A stretch of DNA of 64,000 bases from Amoebophrya sp. A120 (Eukaryota; Sar; Dinophyceae; Syndiniales; Amoebophryaceae), in the NCBI GenBank assembly GCA_905178155.1, contig CAJINV010000015.1:1299495-1363494 (forward strand), written 5' to 3'. The translations under genes and the position numbers were made by a program. Below, piece after piece: positions 21,301-32,000 of the stretch. Positions within the stretch are counted from its first letter, which is position 1; each line of letters begins with the position of its first letter. A model generated the notes under the pieces. That model worked only from the letters and a program-made list of their open reading frames with translations. It was not told the DNA's origin and made no database searches.

Positions 21301-24300
21301 AAGATACGTGTCACTTCGCATCACAAAGGAGGGGACGGAGCTGCTGTTGTACAGTCCCATAGACAGCTCGCAAATTTCCGCGAAGGGCTTCAGGTCCTCG
21401 TTGCCTAGTAAAGGCAGCATGGTCACCACGATTTCGTTTGGGTCCTCCTCCTTGCCCGTCGCACCGCTATTCGTTTCGTACGAAAACTGCTGCGGGAGAT
21501 TCCGGATTTTCATGCCGTACGAATCCATGGCGATTTCCGAGAAGACGTGGTGACTCTGCAGGCCCTCGATGCGCTCCAGCGGTTTCGCGCCGGCCTCCCG
21601 CACGGCGGTGATGACGAAGGAAGACTGCTGGTTCGCACTTTCGGATGCTGCCTTGGTGCCCACCGCGCCAAACTTTTTCTATCCTGTGTAAAAACGTCCC
21701 CACCCCAGAGTTGTCATGCAGATTTGCAATTATGACAGGAGCATTTATAGCGCGCATCTACAAGAGAGGCATTTCCAATCGTGTTTTGGCATTTGTAATG
21801 CTGTAAACAGGATAAGGAGATGGCTTTGTGATGCCACTGTCCTTGCTGACCTGGACTACACTACAAAGACGAACTTGTCATGCATGTCTCCCAAAACTCC
21901 TGGATTTGTGTTGCACAGTTCGCAACTTGACTATGGGGTGGGGACGTTTTTACTCAGAATATTTTCTTCTGCGGATTCACGGATAATACCTTGCCCACGT
22001 GCCGCAGGTACAGCTCGATTTTCGGGATCAACTCCGAGGGAGACAGCGCGTGCCGGAGACCGATGGAGAACACCTGCTCCGGGAACACGTGAAACGCGTA
22101 AGTGAACTGCAAGTCCTTCTCCGTGTTTTCAAACAGCAGCCCGCGGTAAAGGTTTTCTAGCTCCGATTTCCGTTGCAGCGCCGAGATCGTCCCGGTATTG
22201 GGCTTGATCAGTTTTTCCCCAAACGTAGCCAAGTCCTCCACTCGGCCGCCGAACGCCCACACAAGGTCGACCACGCCCCGCGCGGGCGGGGACACGACGT
22301 GCTCGTTGCCCTCCATGGCGCCAAACCTGGCGTTCAACGACTTCGGGTCGGTCCGCCGGGCGATCTCCGGGCTGGGCCCGACAATCTCCCGGATAAGCTC
22401 CACGCAATCCGGGCCCCGGAAGGCAATCACGATGTTCTTCTGCTTGGGGTCGAGGTGGTGTTTCAGGATCGACGGGATGTGGCCGGCGGGTGGGGTGATG
22501 GAAATGAAAAGAGTTTTGAATCAAGTTTCGGTCTTCATGCTTGAATAAATGTTCTAGAAGAAGAAGATGCAGATGGCCCGTTATTATACTTTGGTAATAA
22601 AACTCCGTCATGCAGAGTTGTAAAAGCGGGATGCAGTAGACCAGGAGCATGCTTTTCGCTTCTTGATGATCCAATTGTGAATCCCACTTTCATAGAATAT
22701 CCTGTGCAAAAGTATCGTACTCGTACTAATTGCAATCATGCATGACAAATCTTGTTTCTTAGCGAAATCAGCATTACAAATTCGATTTTTCCTTCTGAAA
22801 AAATTTGTGTTGCGATTTATACAAGTACGATACTTTTGCAATGCATATAGAATCAAGTGCTGCGATCGACGTCATTTCCTCGGTCAAGTTATCAAATGCA
22901 AAAGTCTCTAGGTCTGCAAGGTTGCAACTTGTCATGCAGATTTTACATGACCCGTGACGTCTGTGATGTATTCCCTAGCATGATCACAGATTTTCTGACT
23001 ACGTCTTGATGCCTATTCCGCATGACAAATGGCCTCCCCGCGTAGCAAAAACTGGACTCCTCTTGCTGGTCACGCAATACAGATTTTTTTAGAGTCCGAA
23101 GTTAGCATCACAAGTTCGAATTTTCCAGACCCAGAAATTTTTGCATTTGATACAAGTACACCGTTCGCAACGCACACACGTACAAGCCCTTTCGCAAGGC
23201 TTGCAGAATGAGTTCTCCGAGCAGGCTGGCATTTTTCACCACCACCGCACAGGACTGCTCATAAAACTGCTTGTCGGAGAGCGAGACGTCGCTGGGGGAT
23301 TTTTGTTTCATGACAACGTTCGATGCAACACGATGAACTACAGGTGCAAACAATAATATGAGTTTCAAGTCTGTCATGCACGGAGAGAATGATTGATAGA
23401 AAAAGCGATAGAAAATGTTAAGTACGTGGCGGAATAGTGGCGATCCAGTTTCTCCGCGTACCCTCCGGCATCCCCGGAACTTGCGTAGGAGCCGACCAAA
23501 TTGGGTCCGAACCCGAAGGGGCTTGTGACCAGCGGGTGCCACTTGTCCACGTCGATGGGGATGAAATCGCCGGAGTTCTCCAGCTCTTCAAAAGCCTCCT
23601 TGGCATAATTCCTCGCGCGTTCTTCCTCCGAGTCCGACTGGTCTGCGAGTTGCTGCAGCTTCTGTAACACCACCCGCTCCGGCGCCGCAATGAGTAAATA
23701 CAAACCGTAGAAGGACATGCTGGTAGAGACCGCTTCGTTCGGAATGCTCTGCCCGTCGATCAAAAGCAAAACACTCGCGTTGCACACAGCCACGGAGCTT
23801 TGCAACAGTTGCAACGACTTTTCCGATACCACCGGTCTCTCTTCAGTCGAAAACGGTAACAGGTAGAATTTCTGGTTCATGGCCATGGCCTGCCCTAAAA
23901 ATCCATTGATGGGTAGCAAGCTCGGTTTGCTGGCCTTCGACCCGGCGAAGTGGGTCAGCGGGTAGTCGTATTTTTCTTTCACAAGTTGATCCAGCATCTT
24001 CACGTCAAACTCAACTTCTTGTTCGGAGGCGGACGACTCTTTGGATTTATTCAACAAATCCACGGACGCAGCTGCCGCGGCCTTACTCGTCGATTTCGCG
24101 GACGTCTTCCAACTCGCGGTTTGCACCTCGTTCTCGCTCGAACTCAGGTTCGAGGAATCTTCCCCGTTGTTCTCTTTGTTTTCCTCGACGCTACTCGCAA
24201 TCGTCGTGGCTTTCGTCTCCTTATTCTCCATTTTTTTCACAATCACGTCGTTCTTGCTGCTCGTCACCTGCAAATTTGCCATGTGCTCGGCGACCCGGGA

Positions 24301-27300
24301 GGAAGGCTCGAGAACCATGTCTAACCCCCGCATCCGCTCCTGCAGCATTTTCCGCCGTTATTCAGAGGAAAAATCCCCCCTCCCCATATCGAAAAGGCAC
24401 ACTTCCGAAAATTTGTCGTGCTGATTTGAGACCACAAATCACGTCTGTCGTGCAAGAGGACAAATGCAGAGGCTTCCCTGCCATTATGGGAGCGGTTTGG
24501 CATGCTGTTGGGCCAGGAGGGCAGTCGTTTGTAATGCTAAGCATCTAGACCAAACTGTCCCTCCCTAGGCTGCGGATCTGGCTGCGATGCCGTGTTGCAA
24601 GACAGCGCGCATTTGTGTACACTAATCCTGCATCACAGATTTCCCATTTGATATGGGGTGGGGGGATTTTTCCTTTTGATAGCCGTTCTTCGACCTCTTC
24701 CGCGAACCGCTTTTTCTCCTCTTCGTCTTCCCTCCGCTTATGCTCTGCAAAAGTATCGCATTCGTACGAATCGCAATACAGCATGACAAATCTAGCTTGT
24801 TCCCGTTCCCCGAATCAGCATTACAAATTGCATTTCTCCTTCTACAGCAAAAATTTCTGATGCAATTTGTAGTAGTACGATGCTTTTGCAATGCATACCG
24901 CTGCTGCTCCCGCGATTTCTGCACTATCGGTTGGTCCTTCGAGGCCCGACTCGGGTTGGTCATCTTCCGCAGGTTCGCGAGTAGTTGCTGTTGCGTATCC
25001 TATGTAAAAACGTCCCTACACCAGAGGCAAGATGGGAAATCCGCTAGAGAAATCAGCCACCTTTGGTCGTTTGGCATGACAAATCTGCCCTCGTAGTGTA
25101 GTGCTGTTTCCGCTAGCTAAGCAGCATCACAGATCTAGTATATGATGCTGATTGGAGCATGACAAATTCCAAAACACGGCGAGACAATACTTCTCCTGGG
25201 GCTCCGCATGAGAAACATTTTCAGCATGCAGATTTGCATTACAACTTTGGGGTGGGAACCTTTTTAAATACGATATTGCGCGGCGTCCGCCTGGACTTCC
25301 AGATTGTGGTTTTTCGTATCGCTGGCCGGGTCGATGTCGTGTTCCGCTTGCAGTAACGCGCCCTTGTTAACCGCGACCTGCTCGGGGGAGAGTGGCTCCT
25401 CGTCCCGCTCGGAACTCGTGGTGCTATCGGACACTTTGCGGGGCCGCGGCTGCTCTAGTAGATCATTCCGATCATTTTGTTCTTCTTCCACCTCCTCTAT
25501 CACGCACGTGTTTATTTCCCTTGGGCCTGCACTATCATCGTTCACTTTTTCCACCATTCTCACGAACTCTTTGTCTTCCGCGATGCAAGTCTGGATCTCC
25601 GCCAAACTCGTCTGTTTTTTCGCGGTGGAACTGACGCCCTTCTTGTGCATGATCGACTCGATCTCGTCGACTTTCTGCTTCATATGCATTGCAAAAGTAT
25701 GGTACTAGTATGAATTGCAATACAAATTTCCTCAGCATGAGAAATAAAATTTGTAATGCTGATTTACCTTGAGAAAGAAATCTGTAATGCATGCATGCAA
25801 TTACTACGAGTACGATACTTTTGCACAAGATACTTCACCGCCTCCGATAAATCTTCGTAGTGGTCGTACTTATCCACAAACCCGCTGGCCGAGAACTATG
25901 AGAGTGCACAGGTTCTTCCCCTCCCCCTCATTTGTAATGCAAAATACCCTACTCCAAATCTTGCCTCCCAGCACGGATTACATGACAAACTTTGGAGCGG
26001 CCTTAAACAGTACTACACTCCGTGTGCATATTTGTCATGTGGAGCCAACACTTCTGGCGTTGCCTGCGTTGCTGATCATGCCACTCAAATGAGGGGACGG
26101 GGAGTTGTGCACTGTCATAAGAACCCGCCGGAGACCAACAGCTCCTCCGCCTCGGACAACTTCCCGAACTCCTGGTGCGCCTTCTGCTTGATCTTGCTGC
26201 GGTATGACAGTGCACAATTCCCCCTCCCCCTCATTCGTATAGCATGAACGGCAATACAAGCATCAGCAAGAATGCCGGTTTTGCATGACAGATTTGCACT
26301 GGATTCTAGTGCTATTTGGGCTACCAGAACTTGTCATGCACACAGTGCCAAGAGGCAGAGGGTGGATTGGGTATTTTGCATGACAAATGGGGGGGAGGGG
26401 GAGTTGTGCACTGTCATATGCGGTTTTTCAGCGTCTGCTTCGCCGCGGCCGCTGCGGCGGTGGTTGTTCGCGACGGAGGCTGGAAGGAAATAGGTGGGGC
26501 AGGCGCTTTGAACTCGGTTTTATCGTACTTCTTTCCGACCTTCTCCAGCGCCTGCGCCTTCAGATTCGCGCGGGCCTGCTGGAAGTTGTTGTCTTCAGAA
26601 TCGGTGGAGTTTGCGTCGGAAGAGTCGTGCTCGTCAGTGTCGACGGTGCCGCGGCCTGTGGTTTGCAATTTTATTACCAACAATTTGTTTCATTCTGGGG
26701 TTACAAAACCATGCATTTTTTTTCAGACACTGGCACGCATGACAAACTGCAACTACAACTCCAGTCCTTACCTTGCTTTCCCTTGCCCTTCCCTCCTGCT
26801 GTTTGTGGGGTTGGCTTGCTGGCTGCACTGCCACTCGTTCGAGTTGTAGCAGATGCGGCGATAGCAGGTCCACTCTTTCCTCCTCCACTAGTTGAAACCA
26901 TCTTTTTCTCCCCTGCAGCTTTTTCTCCTTCCGCCTCTGCGCCCGTCTTCTCGCCGGCTTTCTTATTCGGATTCAGCAACCTGGTAAATTCCTGCCGCGA
27001 CAGCGTTTCTCCTATGTAAAAACGTCCCCACCTCATAGCTGTAGTGCAAATCTGCATGCTGAAAATGCTTCTCATGCGGAGCCCTATGGCAAGCATTTTC
27101 TAGCCGTGTTTTGGAATTTGTAATGCTAGAACCAGCATGATAGGCCACATCTGTGATGCCGCTGAACAAGCTGGCCAGGATTACACTACGAGGCCCAACT
27201 TGTCATGCGCAACAGCCATCAAAGCTGGGTGGTTAGTCTAGCAGATTTCCCATCTTGACTATGGGGTGGGGACGTTTTTACACAGGATAGCGTCTCCATC

Positions 27301-28544
27301 ACACTCATGTCTTTTTCCTCTTTCAACTTCTCTAAAATCGAATCAAACACCTTCGGCCGCACCTTATCAAATGCAAATATGTCTAGGTATCATGGAAACT
27401 TGTGATGCTAAAATGTGGATGATGGAAACAGTTTCGAATGCAACCTAGCATGACAACTTTCCAGAAGGCTTTCTCATAGACAATCCGCATAAGAAATAAC
27501 TGCGTTTGCATGTACAACAGAGGCTGCGACTTTTGTTGGTTATGCAATACAGATTTCCTAGGTATTTATAATGGCAAGCTGGCATTACAAGTTCCAACCT
27601 TCCAGACCCAGACATATTTGCATTTGATACACCTGATCGTCCTTCAACTCGATCAAACATCTCGTGTCGTTCACCGGATCGTGCGGATTCACCCCGTACG
27701 CCAGCAGCGCGGTGGCGAACGAGGGAAAATGCGGGTTGAAGTGCGATTCCGAGGCGGACTTGTCCACTGGAGCTGCTGCTGCTGCTGCTGTTCCGGTTGT
27801 TGATGTTCTTCCCGTACCGACGAGGAAATTGTTGTTTTCCAACTTCGCCTCTTCCGTGCCGACCTGCGCGATATCACCTGCTCAGCTGCTACAATCTCAA
27901 ACATTAAAATAGAATATGGAAATCTGTGATGCAAGAGTGCATGTTCTAGCCCATTCTCATAGGATTGCGCATGACAAGTTCCAGAGTCCCAAACCCCACT
28001 ACAATGAATCTGGCGAAATTTGTATTGCAGAAAGTGACACCCTCTGCGAGTCAGTCATGCTCATCATGCAACAGAAGTTTCAAATTCTATTGTAACGGTT
28101 GAGATTGTAACACCTGAGCGCGTTATACGCGAGGAAAGCCTTTTCGAATTCCAGATCGGAATCGTTTGTTCCGTCATCTAAAGCTCCGAGCAGTGGTGTT
28201 GTGCTCCCCCCACCGATCATCGTTTCCGCAGTGGAATCCACCGCGAATTGCTGTGACTCGCCGGCGATACTACTACCACCGGCGAGGTAGTAGTTTTTGG
28301 ACCCGGTAGTTCTTGAGGAAGTAACAGAGGTGAGATCGTTATCCTCCTCCGATTGGGTGATCTCCACCCAGCGCCTTTGCAGCGCAAACGCCGAGTACTG
28401 TTCCTCGGCGCTCTGCTGGAGGTCTTCATCCTCGAGGTCGGCGGCGATAGATTGGAATTCCTCTGCGATTTTTGGCCAGCTAGAACTGCTGTCGCCAAAC
28501 TCGGCAACGAGCTGCTTTAGGAAGTCGTCGAGGGAGGAATCCAT
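18313..28544 (-). CDS. Very intron-rich gene: coiled-coil protein with an NDK-like segment
   Basis: The ATG at 28544 starts MDSSLDDFLKQLVAEFGDSS. Exons: 28544-28120, 27879-27630, 27359-27290, 27002-26772, 26655-26419, 26197-26120, 25891-25833, 25677-25276, 24990-24898, 24733-24682, 24353 to about 23420, about 23330-23153, 22884-22848, 22692 to about 22520, about 22510-21962, 21674-21337, 21141-20815, 20586-20358, 20086-19875, 19613-19380, 19092-19067, 18796-18727 and about 18565-18313. The first eleven keep a single frame by codon count. A charged coiled coil spans about 25.0-24.3 kb (REDEEEKKRFAEEVEERRKM). Near 22.4-22.3 kb, FRGPDCVELIREIVGPSPE and PKSLNARFGAMEGNEHVVSP resemble the nucleoside diphosphate kinase fold with a possible His. 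Two introns (26656-26771, 20587-20814) are canonical GT-AG. No precise family is recognised; NDK-type ciliary proteins are one possibility. Confidence 0.55.
18571..18717. mobile_element. Degenerate family D introner
   Basis: One end (…CTTTTGCGATGCATA) and the interior (GTAATGCATGTCTGCAATTA) match family D. The other end (TTATCAATTCTATC) has decayed. Flanks TCCGG and GCCAG agree at three of five positions. It separates exons reading RGENCCKKLA and LPEGFRGVAVREF. Confidence 0.5.
18804..19066. mobile_element. Introner, family A
   Basis: Left end is TCAAATGTAAAAATGTCT; right end is ATTTTTGCATTTGATA. CCCGGTC is repeated at 18797-18803 and 19067-19073. Splicing gives KESDR-GEWFDKDVKAF. Confidence 0.88.
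19098..19379. mobile_element. Introner, family A
   Basis: Ends TTTGCTATGGATTGCAAATA and ...CATTTGATACTTGCAG enclose the usual GTCTGGGTCTGGAAGA arms. The TSD TCCTG is perfect (19093-19097, 19380-19384). Splicing gives MIWEQD-GYFKESD. It is separated from the next element by a tiny exon of about 31 bp. Confidence 0.85.
19619..19874. mobile_element. Introner, family A
   Basis: TIR TATCAAATGCAAAAGTGTCT with its mirror. Flanks ATATT and ATCTT are a TSD with one change. Splicing gives GGGAK-NIKLLQLVGEE in frame. Confidence 0.85.
20091..20357. mobile_element. Introner, family A (diverged)
   Basis: TIR GTATCCACTGCAAGTATGTC against the mirrored CATATCTGTAATGCGTA. TSD TCCG on both sides. Splicing gives KSSTRT-TFTNSVVAVDPD. 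Confidence 0.82.
20587..20814 (-). other. Canonical GT-AG intron of the 28.5-kb gene
   Basis: On the minus strand the donor is CCAAGT|GTACGG and the acceptor CCGCGAG|TCC, phase 0. It joins WKFTKLPS to SFYYFNVFFG. It contains GCATCACAAG and GCATGACC motifs but no TIR. Confidence 0.55.
21142..21336. mobile_element. Introner-like element with short TIR
   Basis: Short inverted ends: GTCCCTCGTTT and the mirrored AAAGGAGGGGAC. The interior has the usual GCATGACAAG and GCATCACAAA motifs. Removal joins LYNSSS to QKQLCSLILS in frame. No clear duplication. Confidence 0.5.
21680..21961. mobile_element. Introner, family B
   Basis: TATCCTGTGTAAAAACGTCC and its mirror ending ACGTTTTTACTCAGAATA. Perfect TSD TTTTC. 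Splicing gives SVNPQKKK-FGAVGTKAAS. Confidence 0.9.
22698..22847. mobile_element. Introner, family D
   Basis: TATCCTGTGCAAAAGTATCG at the left; ACGATACTTTTGCAATGCATA at the right. Perfect TSD TAGAA. At 150 bp it is among the shortest families. Splicing gives SIAALDS-MKVGFTIG. Confidence 0.9.
22890..23152. mobile_element. Introner, family A
   Basis: TIR TATCAAATGCAAAAGTCTCT with its mirror. Perfect TSD CAAGT. Splicing gives LRTVYL-TEEMTSIAALDS. It shares a roughly 40 bp exon with the family D element next to it. Confidence 0.9.
24359..24681. mobile_element. Introner, family C
   Basis: Ends TATTCAGAGGAAAAATCC and the mirrored GGATTTTTCCTTTTGATA, with the C-rich core. Perfect TSD GCCGT. Splicing gives AEEVEER-RKMLQERM within the coiled coil. 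Confidence 0.9.
24739..24897. mobile_element. Introner, family D
   Basis: TATGCTCTGCAAAAGTATCG and the mirrored GATGCTTTTGCAATGCATA. Perfect TSD CCGCT. Splicing gives SREQQR-REDEEEKK. Confidence 0.9.
24996..25275. mobile_element. Introner, family B
   Basis: TATCCTATGTAAAAACGTCC and the mirrored CTTTTTAAATACGATA. Perfect TSD TTGCG. Splicing gives VQADAAQ-QQLLANLRK. Confidence 0.9.
25683..25832. mobile_element. Introner, family D
   Basis: TATGCATTGCAAAAGTATGG and the mirrored CGATACTTTTGCACAAGATA. Perfect TSD CTTCA. Splicing gives DLSEAVK-QKVDEIES. Confidence 0.9.
25897..26119. mobile_element. Introner, family F
   Basis: TATGAGAGTGCACAGGTTCT and the mirrored GGAGTTGTGCACTGTCATA; both arms continue into CCCCTC-CTCATTTG. 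Perfect TSD AGAAC. Splicing gives LLVSGGFS-ASGFVDKYD. Confidence 0.9.
26203..26418. mobile_element. Introner, family F
   Basis: TATGACAGTGCACAATTCCC and the mirrored GGGAGTTGTGCACTGTCATA. Perfect TSD TGCGG. Splicing gives QTLKNR-SKIKQKAHQ. Confidence 0.9.
26656..26771 (-). other. Canonical GT-AG intron of the 28.5-kb gene
   Basis: Minus-strand donor GCAAG|GTAAGG and acceptor AACCACAG|GCCG, phase 1, joining KGKGKQG to RGTVDTDEHD. There are no inverted ends or duplications. Confidence 0.75.
27007..27289. mobile_element. Introner, family B
   Basis: CTCCTATGTAAAAACGTCCC and the mirrored GACGTTTTTACACAGGATA. GCGT is duplicated (27003-27006, 27290-27293). Splicing gives DMSVMETL-SRQEFTRLL. Confidence 0.88.
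27365..27629. mobile_element. Introner, family A
   Basis: TATCAAATGCAAATATGTCT with its mirror ACATATTTGCATTTGATA. Perfect TSD CACCT. Splicing gives ELKDDQV-RPKVFDSIL. Confidence 0.92.
27880..28119. mobile_element. Introner, family E
   Basis: GCTCAGCTGCTACAATCTCA and the mirrored TTGTAACACCTGAGC. As in the copy at 15782, only a cut exactly at the inverted-repeat ends keeps frame (FLAYNA-GDIAQVGTEE). No 5 bp duplication. Confidence 0.82.
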
Positions 28545-29005
28545 ATTAGTTTTTGGTTTTCAAATTTTGACAGAAGAACTTTGGGGAAAGAAGAACTATT
28601 GCGAGACTAGCTTTAGCAAAAGAACAGAAGGTAAAAACTCGCTCCCAATAATTTGTGCCACTTTGCTCTCATCTTTTTGCGCATTTTCAGAATGAGAAAC
28701 TGAAGTCCGTTTTGGTATCACTCAAGCTCCGCAAGGCCGTCTCAGATGAAAATGGTAAATGGCAACTCGAGTTGTACTCTGCAGGTTTTTGAAGAGGCAG
28801 CACACTGCCCATTTTAATTCCGCTCAATCAGGAGCTTCGCTGCTCTAGTTCTAGTTCCGGGCAGTAATACAGAACATGCGGTAGTTCAGCCGACTACAGG
28901 CAACACTGCTCTCAAGGCAGGCGTGTGGTCGGGAAGCAGTGTCGCAGTACTGTGTATGGTGCATGCGAAGAAGAACCCGCACAAATTGCGCAAAAACCAT
29001 GATTC
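28545..29005. other. Intergenic region between MLH1 stop and the next gene's start
   Basis: About 460 bp, no recognisable gene or introner. It must hold the 3' end of MLH1 and the promoter of the gene starting at 28544, but no motif stands out. Confidence 0.5.
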
Positions 29006-32000
29006 TCAGCACCGTTCGAAGGTTTTGTAAATTTGGTCCAAATTCACCACCTCATGCACGATTTTCCCCGCAAACTTCCGCCCGCCGCCTGCTTCCATCG
29101 CATCTTCAAGTTGCGTGTTGGCATTCTTTCCCTTCGAAAGTTTCACTTCACCCTCTACTTCTTTGCACTCAAACCGCTTCGGCACGCGGAACCAGGGCGC
29201 CAGATGGATCGTCCGCCACTGCTCGTGCAGGAGGGTTTCGATTGCGGGGTCGGGTTGCTGCTGCTGCTGATGCTGGGATTGGGAAGTGAGGTTTGTATTG
29301 CTCGAGGTGGTGCTAGTACTCACTGTCGCCGTTGAACCGTTTCTTGGCAACACCGCATTGCAAACGAACTTTGCGACCCGCCGAAAGATTTTCTCGTGCT
29401 GCACTTTGTTATGCGAAACGGGTGATATTATCGCTGGTTTTTCACCCTTTGTCTTCCCTGACAGCAATAGCACCGCGATATCCGCGAGAAACGCCGGCAA
29501 CTGCGACAACAGCTTCTTCATGTCCACCGTCCGGAAGCAGTACAGGTTCGGGAGGTGGGTCAGAAAAAGATCTGTTGCTGGTGTTTCAGACTCAGCGGTG
29601 TCTTGGTCTTGCTTCTGATCCGCATGAGAAGCAGCAGCTCCATCTCCTTCTTCCTTTCTTTCATCTGCAACAGGATAGAAATGGATTCCACAATTGTCAG
29701 CAAGGAACTGCTTGTGCGCATTGAACGTCTGCGCGATCTTCTGGATGGTCTGGCTTCTTTCTGCATTCCTGCTCTGCTCATCACTTTCTTTCTCCTGATC
29801 GGCATGATCTTTCTCCTGCCTGTGATTTTCCTCGTTCTCCTTCTCATCGGTGGAAGAAGCATGGAACCCAGCTGGCCTTCCATCAGACGACGACGCTCCA
29901 CAACCAGACAACTCCAGCAACCTGCGCAAGCTCAACCCGGTAAGAGTACTGGTGCCTTTCTGGGATACGGCAGCAGTCCCCGTCTTCCCGCTTGCTCCTC
30001 CACCTAGCTTCAGTAGTGGAAGAAGGGAAGTGGAAGTAGAAGTATTTGCGGTTCTTGCGCCTCCTCCTGCTGCATCATTACTCTCAGCCGCAACCGCCAT
30101 GTACAAGTTTTTCCGCTTTTCAAAGGCCCGAAAAGCCAGCAACAACAAAAGCTGAAACGTTGCTTCCTCCGCGATGATTTTCAAATTTACCAATACGCAC
30201 CGCGGCCCGGTCTGCAACAAAACTTTCTCCTCGTTCACCACCCCGATCCAAATGGATTGCTGCAATTTCCGGGTCAAGTCCTCGGAATAGGTCGCGTTGT
30301 TCAAATGCTTTTCGTAGTAATGGAGGAAGGGATTGCTTCTCGTTTCTTGTTGGCCGCTCTTATTTGTTTCGTTCTCCTCACCGCCACCTGCGTCGCCGCC
30401 CCGAGATATTCCTTGTTGTCCAACGACCCCTGCTGAGTTTTGCGACAATCCTGTCGCCGCAGTCTGAGAAGATGATGCTCCAGAAGTAGAGGACACAAGC
30501 GGCACGATGTGTTTCCGCACGAATTTCTCGTGAAAGGTGAACTTCAGCAGATTTTGCAACTGCGTGGACGTAATTTGGTTCCAGAAATCCTTGACCGATG
30601 GCTGCTTCGTGTCGTTCCGGACCCGGGTAACGTGCTTGCTTAAAGGGTCGAAGTTGTCGTCCTTTTTGTCATCTCGGCCTTCGATTTTCCGCTTTTTGTT
30701 ATTCATCTGTGCTGTCGATTGCTGCGACTCGACGAGTTGAGAATCTCCTTGGCCGGCCCCCTGATCTGCATCGTCCCCCTCCTCCTCCCCCTCTTCCTTG
30801 ATTTTCCGCAAATTGCTCGTGATTTTCACAATATCCCAGCTCTTCGTCGTGACAGCAGCACTACTACTACTTTTCGATGTTTTTATCCCCAAATTCGCCA
30901 GCGTCCGGTTATCAGTCGATTTCTCCTTCAGCAATTCCTTGATCCTTCGCTGCAATAAATCACAAATCAAATTCGAGTCCAGCATGTGCACGTCCTTTTT
31001 CGTCGGGTGGATATTAACATCCACCGCCGACCCATCGATTTTCAAATCCATGTAGACGAAAAACCGCGTCATATTCGCGGCAGTGGAACCCTGCGCGGTA
31101 TTCGAGGAGGATGAAAACCCGCTCGCGGACTCGGAGATCGCAGTCGCCTGCTTGTACCCTTCCCGGACGGCGCGAAGAATGCTTTGGTTTTCCACCAGTC
31201 GGTTGTTGACAAACAATATCAATTATCAAGTGCAAATATGTCTGAGTCTGGGAGGCTGCGAAATTTGTCATGCTAGTCGGGCATGAATCTGAAATCTGTA
31301 TTGCGTGGCCGCGAGAAGCTCCTCCTGCGCCTGCCTGTCATGCAGAAACGCAGTTTCTCATGCGGAGTACGCAACTCAGAACCACGGAAGACGAAGAACC
31401 TGTCATGCTTGGCAGCGCCTTACAGGGTGCTCACTGTTCCCTTCCTTGCATCACAAGTTTCCAGACCCAGACATATTTGCACTCGATATCAATTTCTGGC
31501 TGTTCGCGGGGTTCGAATTCGATGCCCCCATCGCGGAGGCGGTCGCGTTGCTCAAATCGGAGATATATCAAGTGCAAAAATGTCTGGGTCTGGAAAAGTG
31601 TAAACTTGTCATGCAGATTTTCCATGACCCATGAGGTCTGGAATGCGGGACTTAGCATGACAGACTCTGCGAGGTCTCTGCCATGCCTATCCTGCATGAG
31701 AAACTCCCTTCCAACTTGGTCAAAGGTGGACAGCTTTTGGCACTCATGCAACACAGATTTTTGCATGCTTCAGATTTACCATGACAAGTTGCCACCGTCA
31801 AGACCCAGACATATTTGCATTTGATAAGATAATCGCGTGGATTTTCAAACCGTGCAAGGAATTGCTGGAAGACGTGAAATCCTTTTCGTCGTCGAATATA
31901 CTGTCGTGATTTTTTAGGTTGTTTTCAACTTCAAATTCGTCATCGACATCTTCCTCTCCTGGGCAGATGGTTAAATCTAGAAGCGAAGACGAGGAGGAAG

